64,000 nucleotides of DNA from Triglochin maritima. Lineage: Eukaryota; Streptophyta; Magnoliopsida; Alismatales; Juncaginaceae. This document shows positions 21,195 through 33,096 of the stretch, in pieces. The notes below the pieces were generated by a model, which saw only the letters and a program-made list of their open reading frames with translations, did not search any database and was not told the origin of the DNA. The translations under genes were made by a program, and so were the position numbers. The DNA is taken from positions 32,052,053 to 32,116,052 of the forward strand of contig OY821775.1 of NCBI GenBank assembly GCA_963682175.1. Reading direction: 5' to 3'. How positions within the stretch are numbered: position 1 is the first letter of the stretch; each line of letters starts with the position of its first letter.

Positions 21195-21446
21195 TTGAGT
21201 AATCGACTCTCACGAGTTCATCTGGATTACAGTCTAGAGCTTAACCCCAACCCATCTGTTGCACCACCTCACCCGGATCTAATGGGTGAGAACGTAGTGG
21301 ACCCGCCTGTTGCACAACCTATAACTCTGAGGGATTGGTGCTACCCAACAATGGCTGCTCAGCCATCGTGCATCGTCATGCCCACCATACCGGGTCGCGA
21401 CTTCGAACTTAAGGCACAATACATGAGTATGCTGCCTATGAAATAA
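21195..21446 (+). pseudogene. L2 gag N-terminal fragment
   Basis: About 80 codons nearly identical to the first part of the E2 gag-protease (VDPPVAQPITLRD, MPTIPGRDFELKAQYMSMLP). Then the sequence jumps into E1 LTR and stops. No capsid, knuckle or protease remains. Confidence 0.8.
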
Positions 21447-22775
21447 TGTGAATATGAAGATGTGTGTGTGTGTGTGTGTGTTCAATTAAGCTCCTCACAA
21501 GATGTAGTACATGAAATCATAAAACTACATCCAACTTTGCCTCCACATGAATTAAGATAAGACTACATCATTAAAACATACAAGACAATAATTGGAATGA
21601 AGCTAAATGAACTCAAGTATAAAGACTAGACCCTACTATGCCTCCACATGAATTAAGATAAGACTACATCATTAAAACATACAAGACATTAGCTAAGTTA
21701 TAGGCAACAAGAGCAAATACACTACAAATTATGTTTCCAATATTAACTTTATCCATATCCTAACCTTATCATTCCCCATAAAATAGGTCCACTAATCAAA
21801 GCATAAGCTAAGCTTCATTCAAGAGCATTAACATATCAAAGATAAGAGTAAAAACCCATTAGATGGTTATGGAAATCATATAAAGCTCAAGGCATAAAGA
21901 TAACACACACTTAATACACTACATGATTATATCACATATTTCTCCAACCCCCAAATGGGGATGGAACTACTCACTACTCATTACACTAACTATATTAACA
22001 AAAGAAAGCATAATACTGAAATGAAAGTTAACTAACAAAGCAAGAAGTATTAAAGAAGCTTAAAAGGAAAGGAAAGACTAAACAAACATGCACAAATTAA
22101 ATGACAAGATTAAAAGAAACTAGAAGAATTATTTTATTAACAAATGACTCACATTGAAGGTAGCATTCTTCTCTACCTTGAGTTTTTGCTTCAAGGCTCA
22201 CTCCTTAGTAGAGAGAATGCCACCAAGCAATGGGTAATTACAATGGAAGGTGAAGAGTTCTATTTATAAGCATGGAAAAAGCTAATCGGGGACAATCCCC
22301 CGATGTGGGACTACACCAATACCAAAAAAAGCCTAAACGAACATTAATACAAGTCCAGGAGAAATGTGGGCGGATCCTGAGTAATATGGACCGGCAATTA
22401 GCGGTCCAAACACTTCGGATCACGTTGGAATTTGTTGTGGGCTTTTCTTTCTGGTATTGTTGGTCTTTGATGCAGTTACTTGACTTGTTGGAGCTCCGAC
22501 CCGAATCGAATTGGTAAAATACTCCCCATGATGGTGTGGAGTATTCTGGTTGGGTCTTAGGTCCTTCTGTCTTACATTCAGGTCCTTCTCCTTTGCATCT
22601 TAGTCCCCAGATCTTACAATTCAGTCCTTTTTCCCAGCTTTTGGGTCCTTTTATGCTTCATCTCTTCAAACCTATTTATTCCTTAAAACTAAACATAAAA
22701 CTCGTAACATAACATTGTTTAGGTGAAAGATAATGGATATAAGATACAAATATAAACATGAAATGATGCCAATCA
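21440..22775 (-). repeat. E1 5' LTR, right part
   Basis: Resumes with AAATAATGTGAATATGAAG and ends CCAATCA. It keeps the roughly 77 bp missing from the 3' LTR. Its TATA complement is at 22261-22268. The U3 palindrome is degraded here (GACCGGCAATTAGCGGTC). Confidence 0.85.
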
Positions 22776-22943
22776 GTTCCTATCGACCAACGGTCGACCG
22801 GTGCCTTCGGGCGGTCGACATGTTTTACCTTTTTGCCCGACTTTAACCAACACCGGTCGAACAATGCCAATGTGGCGGTCGACCGGTTGCATATGTGCTG
22901 GTGGGTTGGAGGCTTACTATTGGTTTTCGTTCGACCGTTCCTT
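22776..22943. repeat. CGGTCGACCG-rich sequence, left piece
   Basis: Several CGGTCGACCG copies, as in L3 U3 regions. It continues at 23613-23950 beyond an inserted L1-like LTR fragment. No border is visible. Confidence 0.5.
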
Positions 22944-23612
22944 TGTTTTGGGTTAATATGATTTCCTTGCTTAGTTTAATCATTAGTCTAATGTGTAGTG
23001 AGCAGTTCCATCCCCTTTGGGGGGTGGAGTAGATGTTCATACATGCAAACGAGAATGGAATGAATGCTTTATTTACAATGTGTTGATAAAACATGAATGT
23101 ATGCATGCTTCTTTAGGATAGAATTTATAACTTGAGGAGTTTTGCCAAAATGATTAGACACCTCTCATGCTTGTTTAGGTTCTGAAATAAACAACTTGTA
23201 TATGTAAATGTTAATCAACTAGGTTGGTGAATGGATTGATAGGTTTTGCCATGACATTTAGACACTTCCTATGCATGTAACACCACCTTTATTTGTGCAT
23301 AAAGAATGTGTTCAACACCCACCTCTTTGCATGTGTGCACTCATTCCACCCCTTAGGGGTTTTCCATTTCTGAATTCCAGCACTCTTATTTCGTTCTTAG
23401 TTTAGTTTGGTAGTTCATCGTTTATTGCTTTCGTTCGCATTTCGTACTTCGTAGTGTAGTGTAGCGTAGAGTAGGATAATCAAACTCTCTTCCCTATTTT
23501 TGCCACTTGATTTCATGCAAAACGAGAGGCTGCTCACCTCCATGTGGACGACCCGTATTTGCCACGTCTTCACCGACGCCGTGCACTTGCGGTGTAATAT
23601 AAAACATTCAAC
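22944..23612 (+). repeat. Truncated L1b-type LTR fragment
   Basis: Matches the 3' half of the solo LTR at 37360-38758: the GTAGTGAG...CCATCCCC...GGGGGGTGGAG block, the ATAGGTTTTGCCATGA segment, and the U5 block ending ATAAAACATTCAACA. The U3 half is missing. Confidence 0.7.
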
Positions 23613-23950
23613 ATGGGTCGACCGGAACTTAAGTGTACTTGATGATTATGCATGTTGTTCGACTGATTATGCTATATTGTTCGACCGTTATATGACGTAG
23701 ACTATTAGGATTACCTTGGTAGTTTTCGGTCGACCGGGACCCCTGAGTCGGTTGACCGAATAGAGTTGTTGATTTTGACCAACTTTGGATTTTGACCTCG
23801 TGTTCGGTCGACCGGTTTTAGATTGTTGTTCGACCGTTTGGACTTAAGTGATGCGCAAAATAGTTCAACCGTTGTAGAGTTTCGGTCGACCGAACCTATT
23901 GGGGACGGTCGACTGGTTAGGCCTTTTCGGTCGACCGTTTGTGTGCAGAA
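23613..23950. repeat. CGGTCGACCG-rich sequence, right piece
   Basis: About ten CGGTCGACCG or TTCGACCG copies at irregular spacing. Confidence 0.6.
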
Positions 23951-25051
23951 CTGAATTCCTGGTCTTGTGTTGTGCCAACCCTGTCCACGAAAACCCGTGT
24001 CCTCTCTTAGAGTGTGAGCCGGGAGGTGACGGCGGGTACGTTCTCCTGCCCACCCAGGGACCGCCGTGTGGAAGAGTGTGGCACTTGGGTCGCACCACCT
24101 CCGTGTTCGACCGTGGTGTGACGTATTGTTGCCTTACCCAATGCGTGTTGAGGCAAGGCTCGTGGAGCAAGATGACCCTGCAGACTACGGTCTAGACCCG
24201 TCTGATGTTGTGTTGGACGTATGTTGTACCGCCGATGTCGTGCCAGCGATGCCGCCGAGGTTTTGCCGGCGATGATGGTGCCAACGATGTTCCGGCTTGT
24301 GGTTGTGTCGTCCGATGTTGTGCCGGACGTATGTTGTACCACCGATGTTGTGCCGGCGATGCCGCCGATGTTGTTCTGGTGATGATCCCCGATTGGGCAC
24401 CTATCTTGGGATGTTGACCGACCGGGCTACGACTCTGTCAAAGGTGGTGTAGACCACGTGATTCTTTGCACGGAAGTGCGGACGCTCCTCACCGATCCCT
24501 TTGGCTCGAGTAGTCACGTGTAGGTGGTGCATCGCGTACTGTAGGTTTCCGAGGGAGACCCGTTGTTGTTGCTGGACTGATGTCATTGTGGACCTTGTTG
24601 CGGGTCGTTATTGTTGTTGGAATGAGGTCTCGTTTACCATTCGAGGGATTTGATGCATTGCAGATGTGATATGACATGCTACTAGTATGATAGGTTCATT
24701 TACCGTACTGTTGCATTCATATAGGCGAGCTTGGCATACGGGGTTTCCTAATGGGAAACTCAGGCATCATTGTTTGATTCTTGTTTCAGGACCGCAGTAG
24801 GTTCTGTCAGGTGGTGACAGCAGGCACACACATTTTTGGGCCAGGATCCTCTTCGGACTCTTCGAGGTCATCGTGATTGCTTGTACCTTTCTTTTCATTG
24901 TATTGTTGTAATCACGTCTTTTGACAAACTCTGTTCTAATATTGGTGCACCGACTGTTGATTTAGATAAGTAATATTCCCGTTGATGAGTTTATTCTGAT
25001 AATCTCTTGATTGTTTAAATTTTAAAATTTCCGCTGTTTCGGGATGTTACA
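23951..25051 (+). repeat. Probable chromovirus-type LTR (3' end defined)
   Basis: Ends AAAATTTCCGCTGTTTCGGG ATGTTACA at 25051, the usual 3' end of Tekay-like gypsy LTRs. It contains GC-rich imperfect repeats of CCGATGTTGTGCCGGCGATG at 24200-24390. The 5' border and TSD were not found, so it may be a solo or truncated LTR. Confidence 0.5.
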
Positions 25052-25099
25052 TACGTAATTCTCAAAGCATTAATAATAGTGAGTTCTTATTTTATAATT

Positions 25100-25769
25100 T
25101 GTAAATTGCAGCATCACTGTGGTTATATTCGATGGTTTCCTCTATTTCGATCTTTAATGGTACAAATTTCTCACATTGGAGTGAACATGTCCAGTTTCAC
25201 CTTGGTGTTCTCGATCTTGATTTAGCTTTGTGATCTGAGAAATTGGCTGCTATTATGGTTACCAACAATGCAGATGAAAAGAATTTATTTAATTCATTTG
25301 GAAAGATGCAATAAATTGCGCATTATGCTTATGCGAGTGTGTATAGCAAACAACATTAAGTGATCGTTTCCTGAAGAAAAATGTAATGGAAATTTTCAAA
25401 TTTATGGAAGAGCATTTCTGTTCAGCAGACAATCCCCTTGCAAGAAGACTAATGGCTGAACTTACCACCATGGAATGTGATGGTAGTCGGGGCATTCACA
25501 AAAACATAATTGATGTGACAAATTTAGCAGCAAGAATGAAAGGTCTTGGAATGAACGTTGATGATACCTTGTTTGTTAAATTTATGTTGAACTCCTTACC
25601 TCCTCTGTATGGTCCTTTTCAAATTCACTGCAACACTTATAAGGAAAAGTGGGGTGTGAAAGAATTGCCTAGTATACTTGTACAAGAGGAGGCTAGGCAT
25701 AAGCAACAAGGAGTTCATTCCCTTAACCTCATCAGTCATGAAGCTAAAATGAAAGGAAAAAACCTATAA
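25100..25769 (+). pseudogene. E3 copia gag relic (UBN2-like)
   Basis: A first part (about 25128-25385) reads FNGTNFSHWSEHVQFHLGVLDLDLAL with stops and a shift. An open stretch at 25386-25769 then reads EIFKFMEEHFCSADNPLARRLMAELTTMECDG, NLAARMKGLGM, KFMLNSLPPLYGPFQIHCNTYKEKW and LVQEEARHK. This order matches plant copia gag of the UBN2 type. Family role: structural protein of the particle. No zinc knuckle is left. After it, an imperfect GCCTGAAAAGAAAGATT repeat (25862-25940) has expanded in the place where the knuckle would be. Confidence 0.75.
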
Positions 25770-25861
25770 AAGGCATAAAGAACAATCCACTGAGGTTGCT
25801 GAATTTTCTCATATTGGTAAGAGATCTTACAACCCGCAGTACAAATTCTGCGAAAGGTATG

Positions 25862-25940
25862 CCTGAAAAGAAAGATTGCCTGAAAAGAAAGATTGCCCGA
25901 AAAGAAAGATTGCCTGAAAGATTGCCTGAAAAGAAAGGCA
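25862..25940 (+). repeat. Short tandem repeat in E3 gag
   Basis: GCCTGAAAAGAAAGATT / GCCCGAAAAGAAAGATT occurs about five times in a row. Confidence 0.85.
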
Positions 25941-25989
25941 TGGTTCAAGAAGAAAGGTATTGAGTTAATTTATGTTTGTCTTAAATCAA

Positions 25990-26929
25990 ATTGACTGAAG
26001 TTCCCTTTAATACTTGGTGGATTGACACGGGTTCTATTGTTCATTTTTCAAATACAATGCAAGGATTCCTTATGATCCAGAAAACAAACCCAAATAAAAA
26101 AATAGTCTTGGGAAATGGGGATGTTGCGCGAATTGCTCGTGTTGGGACTTTTCATTTAATTTTAGATTCTGGTCATTGCTTGGCTTATATGAAACTTTGT
26201 ATGTTCATAAGTTTTCTAGAATTAACATCGATGTCCGAAATTGATCGTCAAGGTTACGTCCTGATGGTGAACCCAAAAGTTCAGTTTATACAAACAATCG
26301 TCTCATGTTGGTTATGGTTTTGTAGTTGATGGCTTGTACAAACTTAGTCTTAGCCGAGAGTTTGCCAGCTACTTTCTGACACTGGGTCATAATGTTGGAA
26401 CTAAACGTAGTTGAATTAATCAAATTTCTTATATGTTGTGGCACAATGCCTGGGTCATGTGTCCATAGAAAGAATAGAATGACTAGTAAAAGATGTATTT
26501 CTTATGAATCATGATTTTACTGATTATATGATCATATATGATGTATGTGGAGGAATACATTAGGGGAAAGCAAACTAAACATACAAAGAAAGGTGCTACA
26601 AGAAGTGGAGAACTTGTAGAAAATATATGTATAGACATTTGTGGACTCTTCGATTCACGATCTATCAGTGGAGAAAAGTATTTCATGACATTTATCGATG
26701 CTTTTTCACATTATTGTTATGTATATTTGTTGCACGAAAGTCTCAAGTTCTACGCACTTTAAAAGTGTACATTACGGATGTTGAAAGACAATTAAACAGA
26801 AAGGTGAAAATCATTAGATCTGATAGAGAGGTTGTGAACATTGTGGTAGACCATTTGCTAAACTCCTTGAAGAACACAGTATTTGTGTGCAATACACAAT
26901 GCCAGGGATTCCTCAATAAATTGGTGTAG
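25990..26929 (+). pseudogene. E3 copia protease and integrase N-part relic
   Basis: The frame at 25991 gives WWIDTGSIVHFSNTMQGF, where the protease active site DSGA has become DTGS. It continues through the GAG-pre-integrase region (GYVLMVN..., then HNVGTK, then a partly preserved WHNAWVMCP for WHKRLGH). The integrase follows: KGKQTKHTKKGATRS, DICGLFD, EKYFMTFIDAFSHYCYVYLLHE and VERQLNRKVKIIRSDRE. The third catalytic region is cut by the E4 insertion at 26929. Several frameshifts and stops are present. Integrase joins element cDNA to the chromosome. This copy is dead. Confidence 0.8.
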
Positions 26930-27690
26930 TGATTAGTAGCATATTATATGACTCATTCGTGCTATATATCATTTATTCAAGAAGAAACGATTGATTTGGA
27001 GGACTTCTAGACCTGTTCATAATGCTCAAGGAATGCATTGCAAGTCATGAAGGATCTAGGTGAAAAGCTGGAGGAACTTGATCGTAAAGAAAAAATGTTG
27101 GTTGTAAAAGTCCGTAATCTGATGAACATGAGTAATTCAACGATTAAAACCAAACGAGTTCGAACCCACTACTCCGGGTGTACCTCACATGCGCAATGGA
27201 TTAACATAAGCTGCTGGAGAAATTTGTGGCCAATCCGACCCAATTGATCTGCCAATGGGGGATGATGAGGTGAGGCTAACATGGGAGTGGATAAAGAGAT
27301 AAGGTTCACATGTGTATGTGGTTATCTTTAGCCTTATCTTAAGTTGTGTTTTGTATGTTTTAATGATGGTCATAAATCTTAATCCATGTGGAAATACACT
27401 TAGGATAATGGCCATTATAGATGTCCATATTAATTCATGTAATGAGAGCAGAATTGTACACACACGTGTCACACATCTACATTGTTGCACACATTCTCTA
27501 CCTCCTATGGGATTAGTCGTATTTATTTTACAAATTATGATTAGCGTAATTTATAGTGGATACACTCACTCATTCCTCATTTTCTTCTCCCACTCAAGTA
27601 TGGTTGACGATGACCTACACTAGCTCGTCGGGGTAACGACCCGTACTTGCCACCGCTTCAACGTGATCGTGGGCTTGCAGTTATGAACTT
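26930..27690 (+). repeat. E4 5' LTR with internal deletion
   Basis: Starts TGATTAGTAGC. The first about 310 bp match 28079-28480 and the rest matches 41455-41880, so the middle (palindromes, TATA box, early transcribed part) has been lost near 27257. The 3' end and the PBS are also missing. Confidence 0.75.
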
Positions 27691-28078
27691 TTTTTCTTCC
27701 AATGTATCATTTCAGGATATGAAGGTTGCCCATGTCTTTTACTTAAGTCCTTTATTAACTTGCACGAATGGTTTTCTAGGCTAGGGTTGTGGACAAGATA
27801 CATATATAGAGTCAGCTCGTAGGATTACCGTGTCCAATGATCGATAAAAGTAGGTCCATCGAGTCATGCTGCTAGGTTGAATAATGTATCAATGTTAGAA
27901 TTTTTTGGATATCCATTGAAAACCCTTACGAGAGACCACTCCTCCTCTTTGGCGACAATGGGATTTAACGGCTTGTTGCACGTGCTAAGTGGAATCATGA
28001 TTCCTACGAAAGTGAGTTAGGGTTTCCAATTTTTTTCTTTGTTTTGCTCGGGACTAGTTAATATAAGTGTGGGGTATC
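27691..28078 (+). other. E4 3' internal remnant with PPT
   Basis: Matches the 3' internal region of E2 (39425-39621): AAAACCC..., CACTCCTCC, TTTAACGGCTTGTTGCAC, ATTCCTACGAAAGTGAGTTAGG. It ends in AAGTGTGGGGTATC at the LTR. Confidence 0.75.
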
Positions 28079-28450
28079 TAATTAGTAACATATCATATGA
28101 CTCATTCATGCTATATATCCTTTATTTCACCTCATATTTGTGCTACTCGAGTATTTGTTTCATACTTTTTAGGGTTTAGGTAATAGAGTAGAAAATGGAA
28201 GTGAAAATGACCTAAATGTAAGAATAAATGATTGATTAAGAAGACTTCTAGACCTTTTTTGTAATGCTCAAGGACCGGATTGCAAGTCGTGAAGGACCTA
28301 GGTGAAACCCAGAGGGACCTGATCAAAAAGAAAATGTGTTGGTTGTAAAAGTCCATAATCTCGTGAACCTAATAAGTAATTCAACAATTAAAACCAAACG
28401 GGTTCGAACAAACAGCTTCGGGTGCACCCCACCATCGCTACTGGAGGAAT

Positions 28451-28491
28451 TTGGGGCTGATCAGCCCCAAATGATCCGCCAATGGCGGATC
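28451..28491. repeat. Two adjacent palindromes in L4 U3
   Basis: TTGGGGCTGATCAGCCCCAA (28451-28470) is a perfect 20-bp palindrome. GATCCGCC-AAT-GGCGGATC (28473-28491) has 8-bp arms. Confidence 0.92.
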
Positions 28492-28639
28492 CAAATCTGA
28501 TATTGGCGGATCTGGTTGGTCAGTTTGCGCTCTAATTTCTCCTGCGGGTCGGGTTGATGGGTCAGAGTACTCTAGAACATTTAGATCTGATTTTCAGAAG
28601 TCTGATTTCTCCCAGATTAATCCTGACCTTCTAATCCTC

Positions 28640-28647
28640 TATAAATA
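28640..28647 (+). promoter_or_regulatory. E4 3' LTR TATA box
   Basis: CTATAAATACAC, about 150 bp after the palindromes. Confidence 0.6.
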
Positions 28648-29017
28648 CACTTGTAATCGCCCTTCGTCTCCTCTTCTTCATTCTTCCTCGTTAGAGTAGG
28701 TTTTATTTCTTGCTTAGTAGTATGTTTATTCTTGCTTAGTAGTGTAATGGATTGGAAGAGAAACAACATTTTGTAATCTTTCTTTCTTAATCAAGTTTTA
28801 GTTTCTAGTTCTTTATGCTCTTGTGTTCCACTCAACCCATCCCCTCTCATTCCTTCCCTTCCCCTTCTTCATCCAACTTCAACCCCTCCCTCTCTCCTCA
28901 TCTCCTAGCTCCGGTGACTCCGACGACATCCCGACAATGAAATTCCAGCGAGCTACGCCGCCCACACATTGGGTTTTGGGTTCACGGGGTCGGGGGGATA
29001 AAGATGTAGGTGGCAAG

Positions 29018-30451
29018 TGTAGGACCATGAGGGTCTCTAATTCTAATCACTTTTAAGCTAATTACCTAGTTGTTTAAACAATCAAGATATGCACAGCGGA
29101 ATTTAAACAAATACAAGTAAGTAAGGCAAACCACAACGATGACACTGGATTTTTATAGAGGTTCGACCTCCCGCCTACTTCCTCTCTTGCAAGATCCACT
29201 CGATCTCCCTCAAGCTCCGCTCGCATCTTCACTATCATCCTCGTTCCGGGCCGAGATTAAGCCTTTTACAAAACAAGCTCCACAAACACATTTGTGAGCT
29301 TGACTTTCTTCTCTCACAATCCGAGAGGAACACTTCGGGCTTTCACCGAAGTCCTTGCTTCTTTACAACTTAGATCTTGAGTGGAACACTCTCTCTAACT
29401 TGAGCACACCTAGCTTAGGATGTGGAATCGATGCTAAGATGTGGAAGTTTATGTTTGGAGAGTAGGATTTCGGGAATGGGAGACTTCGGAGTTTGTCTTA
29501 GGTGTATTTGAAAAATGGAAGTGTAAGAGATATCTAATTGTGTCAAGGGAACAACTATTTATAAGCTCCTAAGGTATTATAGCCATTGGGGTTAAGTTGG
29601 GTAAGAGTTGTGTAAGAAACACAAAATAGAAATCTGCATGACCCAAAACTGAGTAAATTCGGTCGACCGGATCGGGCTGAACGGTCGACCGTTTGGCAAT
29701 TTTGGACACAGTTTGGTCGACCGGTAAAGGAACGGTCGACCGCCCAAGGATATATTCTAGGTACACTTAAGTTATCGGTCGAACACCGAGATAGGTTTGG
29801 TCAACCGATTTATAACAGGCTCTACGGGGCTGACAAACAAGATCAAATTCGATCGACCGAACCAAGGTCCAAGGTCGACGGAAAACCGACATGCACTTTG
29901 GGTTTGTCAAGAAACATAAGTTTGGTCGACCGAACAAGGTCCTCGGTCGACCGATAGGAAAATACATTTTTGGGGTATTTGGAAAAATATGAATATGACC
30001 ATTGGGTATAATATGACAGTTCTAACGGTCGAATTTTGTGTTACACGGTTGACCGAAAAGATCTGGACGGTTGACCGAAATAGGGTAGACAAACACTAAC
30101 AAGATAATTGATCACTCAGTCTAAGTTTGGTTGATCTATTGAAGTCCAAATTATATGAGATTTCATGTGTGACTTCTATAGGGAACCTAGTGTGTGATTG
30201 AGTAGTTTTTAACTCAAGTATTCTCAATTACACAAAGTTCCTAAGACTCAAAGAAATACAAATTACATGTCTTCAAATGAGCTTGATTACATGTCTTGAC
30301 TTGATTTCCTTTCTTCCTTGAGTCTTGATCACCTGTAGAAGTTAGCACAAAGCAATATATATGCAATGCAACATGTGTGCTACTCTACATGATCACAATT
30401 AAGATTAGGTTGATTAAATCATCAAAACATAGATTAAGGTCAAAACCAACA
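29018..30451 (-). mobile_element. E7: solo LTR of family L3 (1434 bp)
   Basis: TGTAGGACC...ACCAACA on the plus strand. On the minus strand it starts TGTTGGTTTTGACC and contains TTTTGATGATTTAATC, like the LTR at 5024. GCAAG (29013-29017) and ACAAG (30452-30456) are a one-mismatch TSD. The TATA complement is at 29556-29563, and the CGGTCGACCG cluster is at 29655-30070. Confidence 0.8.
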
Positions 30452-30456
30452 ACAAG

Positions 30457-31914
30457 TGGCCGAACGCCAGATAGCACGCTGGCAGGCAACGTGCGCGGGC
30501 CGATCGTAGCGGCATTGGAACGACTGTCAGCCACACGCGGGTTGTTGCTGTGCGGCAGTGCGGGTCGTGCCACCGCTTAGTGGGGGTGGGCTAGCCGTCG
30601 ACTACCTTGTGATGGCGTTGTAGGGACGGTGGTCGGCGAAGGATAGGGAAGGACTCTGTTGGGAGATAAGGATTGGGTATTTTGCAATAAATCCCTGTGG
30701 TTTAGTTGTATTATGGTCAATTAAATTAATTGGGTTTCTTGTGGAAAATCCATATATTATTATGTTTTGTATAATTACTAATTAATTGCAATAATTTCGG
30801 AATACACCTTGGATTTAATTATATTTGATTAGTTAATAATTAATTGGGAGAATTTCGGAATAAACCATGGATTTAGTTGAATTTAATTAGTTAATAATTA
30901 ATTGGGAGAGTTTTGGTATAAATATTGGATTTAATTGTATTTGATTAAATAATAACAAATTGAGATAATTGCTAGAGAACCCTGACCTTTTAATAATTGT
31001 GGGGAATAATTTAATTTAAAGAGAATTGTTTTTTTCCCTAGACATATATATTTGTAGTGAATTTTATTAATTGGGAAATTAACTGTTTTTCCGTTGAACT
31101 TATGTGACCGGTGATTTGTAAGGAAACTTTAGTAGAGCTACGCTTATACCCCTATACCCTTTTGAATGTGGGTTTTCGAGCTATAGTTTTACCTTGCAAC
31201 TTTCATGTTTCTATAGTCTTGTTGATGCTTATTGGTCTATGTTTATGTTGGGGTTGTGTGACCCGTACTGTTGGCTGGTAAATTGAATTTATCCATTGCC
31301 TTGTGTGATGTGTGAGAGGTTCATGGAACCGATTGTTCACCCACCTAGTGGCGAGAGTGGTCGTTGAAGCGTTGCTCAAGGACTCGGATGTGTGATCGTG
31401 TGGCAAGGATGACGTGTGAGGCACGTATTATTAGATGCTAGGGTTTTTCCTTGTTGTCTGACGACCCAGGATGGTTTACCAATGTTGTGATGAGTGGCCA
31501 CAGGAGTTGGGCTCACAGGCTCAGGTGTTTGGTTGGATTCCCGGAGCTGGAGGCGGACTGGTCAGCTCACTAGCGTTGTGACGAGTGGGCGTTGGACCTG
31601 GGCTCACGGGCTCAGGCGCAGGGTTGGAGTAGGGTGTTGTCCTGTGGATAAGATGCACGGTCTTGTCGAGGGTGCACGCTTAGTCTGGCTGGGACACGTG
31701 ATCGCCTTGGGACGTGTAACAATTCTTCCTAGGTAGCGGGTTTAGTTATGCCTTGTGAATCAAATGCGTGGTGGGGTCGAGGTGCACGCTCGGCCTTGCT
31801 AGGACGCATGGTCGCCTTGGAACAGAGACCAGTGTAAGCTGTACGAACAATATCACGTTGTTTCAGTGTCGGGTTGGGTGGTGTACAAGGTCTTGATTCA
31901 AGACTCAGGCATGG
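30457..31914 (+). repeat. E6 LTR, middle part with internal repeats
   Basis: Three imperfect about 65-70-bp units around TTAATTGGGAGAATTTCGGAATAAAC lie at 30720-30960. Paired GC-richer units (GAGTGG...GGGCTCACGGGCTCAGG at 31490-31620; GGTCGAGG...GGACGCATGGTCGCCTTGG at 31650-31820) follow. No gene is visible. Confidence 0.6.
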
Positions 31915-31919
31915 CGTGT

Positions 31920-33096
31920 TGATGCATTGCATACATTGCATCATATGTCTTCCATTTAGATTACTTTTACATCAATAAATGCTACTAAGGTATGTGTTTA
32001 GTCTTATTTACAGAATACAGGGACCTGAATGCAATTTACCCACATCCCGAGCATAAACGCATGCAAAAGACTCATTTCTATCATAAAGACCAAGTTCAAG
32101 ATTATCGGGTTACGAATGGAAATGTATCCAAGCATAAAAGCATTCAAGTCCTAATTGCAAAAAGAACAAGAACTTAAGCACAAAAGTAGCCGGGGACTTA
32201 ACTGCAAAAAGTCAAGGACCTAATTGCAAATCACGAGTAGCTTTTATTCTCTTGGAGAAAATGTATAGAAAAATCAATGTATATCTCCAAATATGTGAAG
32301 GAATTAATCCGGAGCTCAAAAGAATGGAAAGAATCAATCCAGACGCGTAAAGGAGGATCAAATCATACCATAAACATTCAACCAAAATCTGGACCAAATC
32401 AGAGCATGATGTGCGGCGATTCCGTCGCAGATCACACACACCATGCGGCGATTCCGCCGCCCCCTAGTCGATCCGTGTGCTCCAATTTCGTCCAGTCGTG
32501 TCTGGACACGTGTACTTTCCAATATTATACCTAGATCCCTTGTAGCAACTATAAATAGACCCGAGAACGATGTTAGAGGGTCCTTAGTCTTTGGTGGTAG
32601 TTTTTATTTTTAATCTTAGTTTTGTATTCTTCCTTTTCATTAATAAAATTCTGTCCTTTATTTCTTACTTTGAGTTTTCTTTTGTAATGTCTCAAGGACC
32701 CCTTCTGCCTCGAAGAGAAGACGAATAAATGTTATTATTTTAAGTTCGTATTAGTCTATTTTGATTACTTGAGTTTATGTTAAATCATTTATCATGTAAT
32801 GCTTCATAACTAATATGATTTATTATAAGTTTCTTGAATTCTCTAATCTAAACCTTAAATCTAAACCTCCACCCGACGGAATTCACCTCTTTATTCTTGT
32901 TTTAAATTTAATTGTTCTTGTTCTTGCTTTAGATAATAAAAACCCAAAAATCTCAAAACCCAATTTATTTCTTCTCTCCTTCTTTCCCCCAATCGAAATC
33001 ACACTAATAACAAATCTCTCCCTCCTTGTGTTGGACCCGTATTTGCCACGTCTTCATTGACGCCGTGCACTTGCGATATAAATAAAAATCTCAACA
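31920..33096 (+). repeat. E2 5' LTR (1177 bp)
   Basis: TGATGCATTGC...CTCAACA. It lacks about 52 bp near 32710 that the 3' LTR keeps. TATA box at 32550-32557. Hairpins GCGGCGATTCCGTCGC (32413-32428, one mismatch) and GCGGCGATTCCGCCGC (32445-32460). Confidence 0.88.

Larger units (their letters stand above)
18623..21439 (+). mobile_element. Truncated L2 gypsy element inserted in E1 5' LTR
   Basis: LTR, PBS, leader and the beginning of gag of the same family as E2, cut off after the AQYMSMLP codons of gag. About 17 bp of the host LTR (CCCCATAGGGGGTAGAG) are missing at the right junction, so a deletion removed the rest of the insert together with a bit of E1. Confidence 0.8.
7533..22775 (-). mobile_element. 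E1: large non-autonomous Athila/Tat-like gypsy element
   Basis: In minus orientation it runs 5' LTR (22775 to 18431, interrupted), PBS (about 18411-18430), leader, gag-like ORF, inserted tandem LTR array, RT-like fragment, 3' non-coding region, PPT (8977-8990) and 3' LTR (8976-7533). The outer 5 bp are GTTGC (7528-7532) and GTTCC (22776-22780), a one-mismatch TSD. No integrase, RNase H or intact RT is seen, so mobilisation would have needed proteins in trans. Confidence 0.8.
28079..28823 (+). repeat. E4 3' LTR, left part
   Basis: Starts TAATTAGTAAC (a mutated TG) after the PPT. It contains two palindromes (28451-28491) and a TATA box (28640). It is cut at the TCTTG target site by E6. Confidence 0.8.

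Noticed and set aside
23899..24417. Overlapping frames in the GC-rich 23.9-24.4 kb region
   Set aside because: All frames are short and overlap on both strands. The sequence consists of imperfect LTR repeats with no protein family resemblance.
30377..30580. Alanine/arginine-rich frames near 30377-30580
   Set aside because: They cross the border between solo LTR E7 and E6 LTR sequence. The frames on both strands are open because of GC bias.
32212..32439. 75-codon minus frames repeated at 32212-32439 and 39914-40141
   Set aside because: They lie in the two LTRs of E2, antisense to the element. Their duplication reflects LTR identity.
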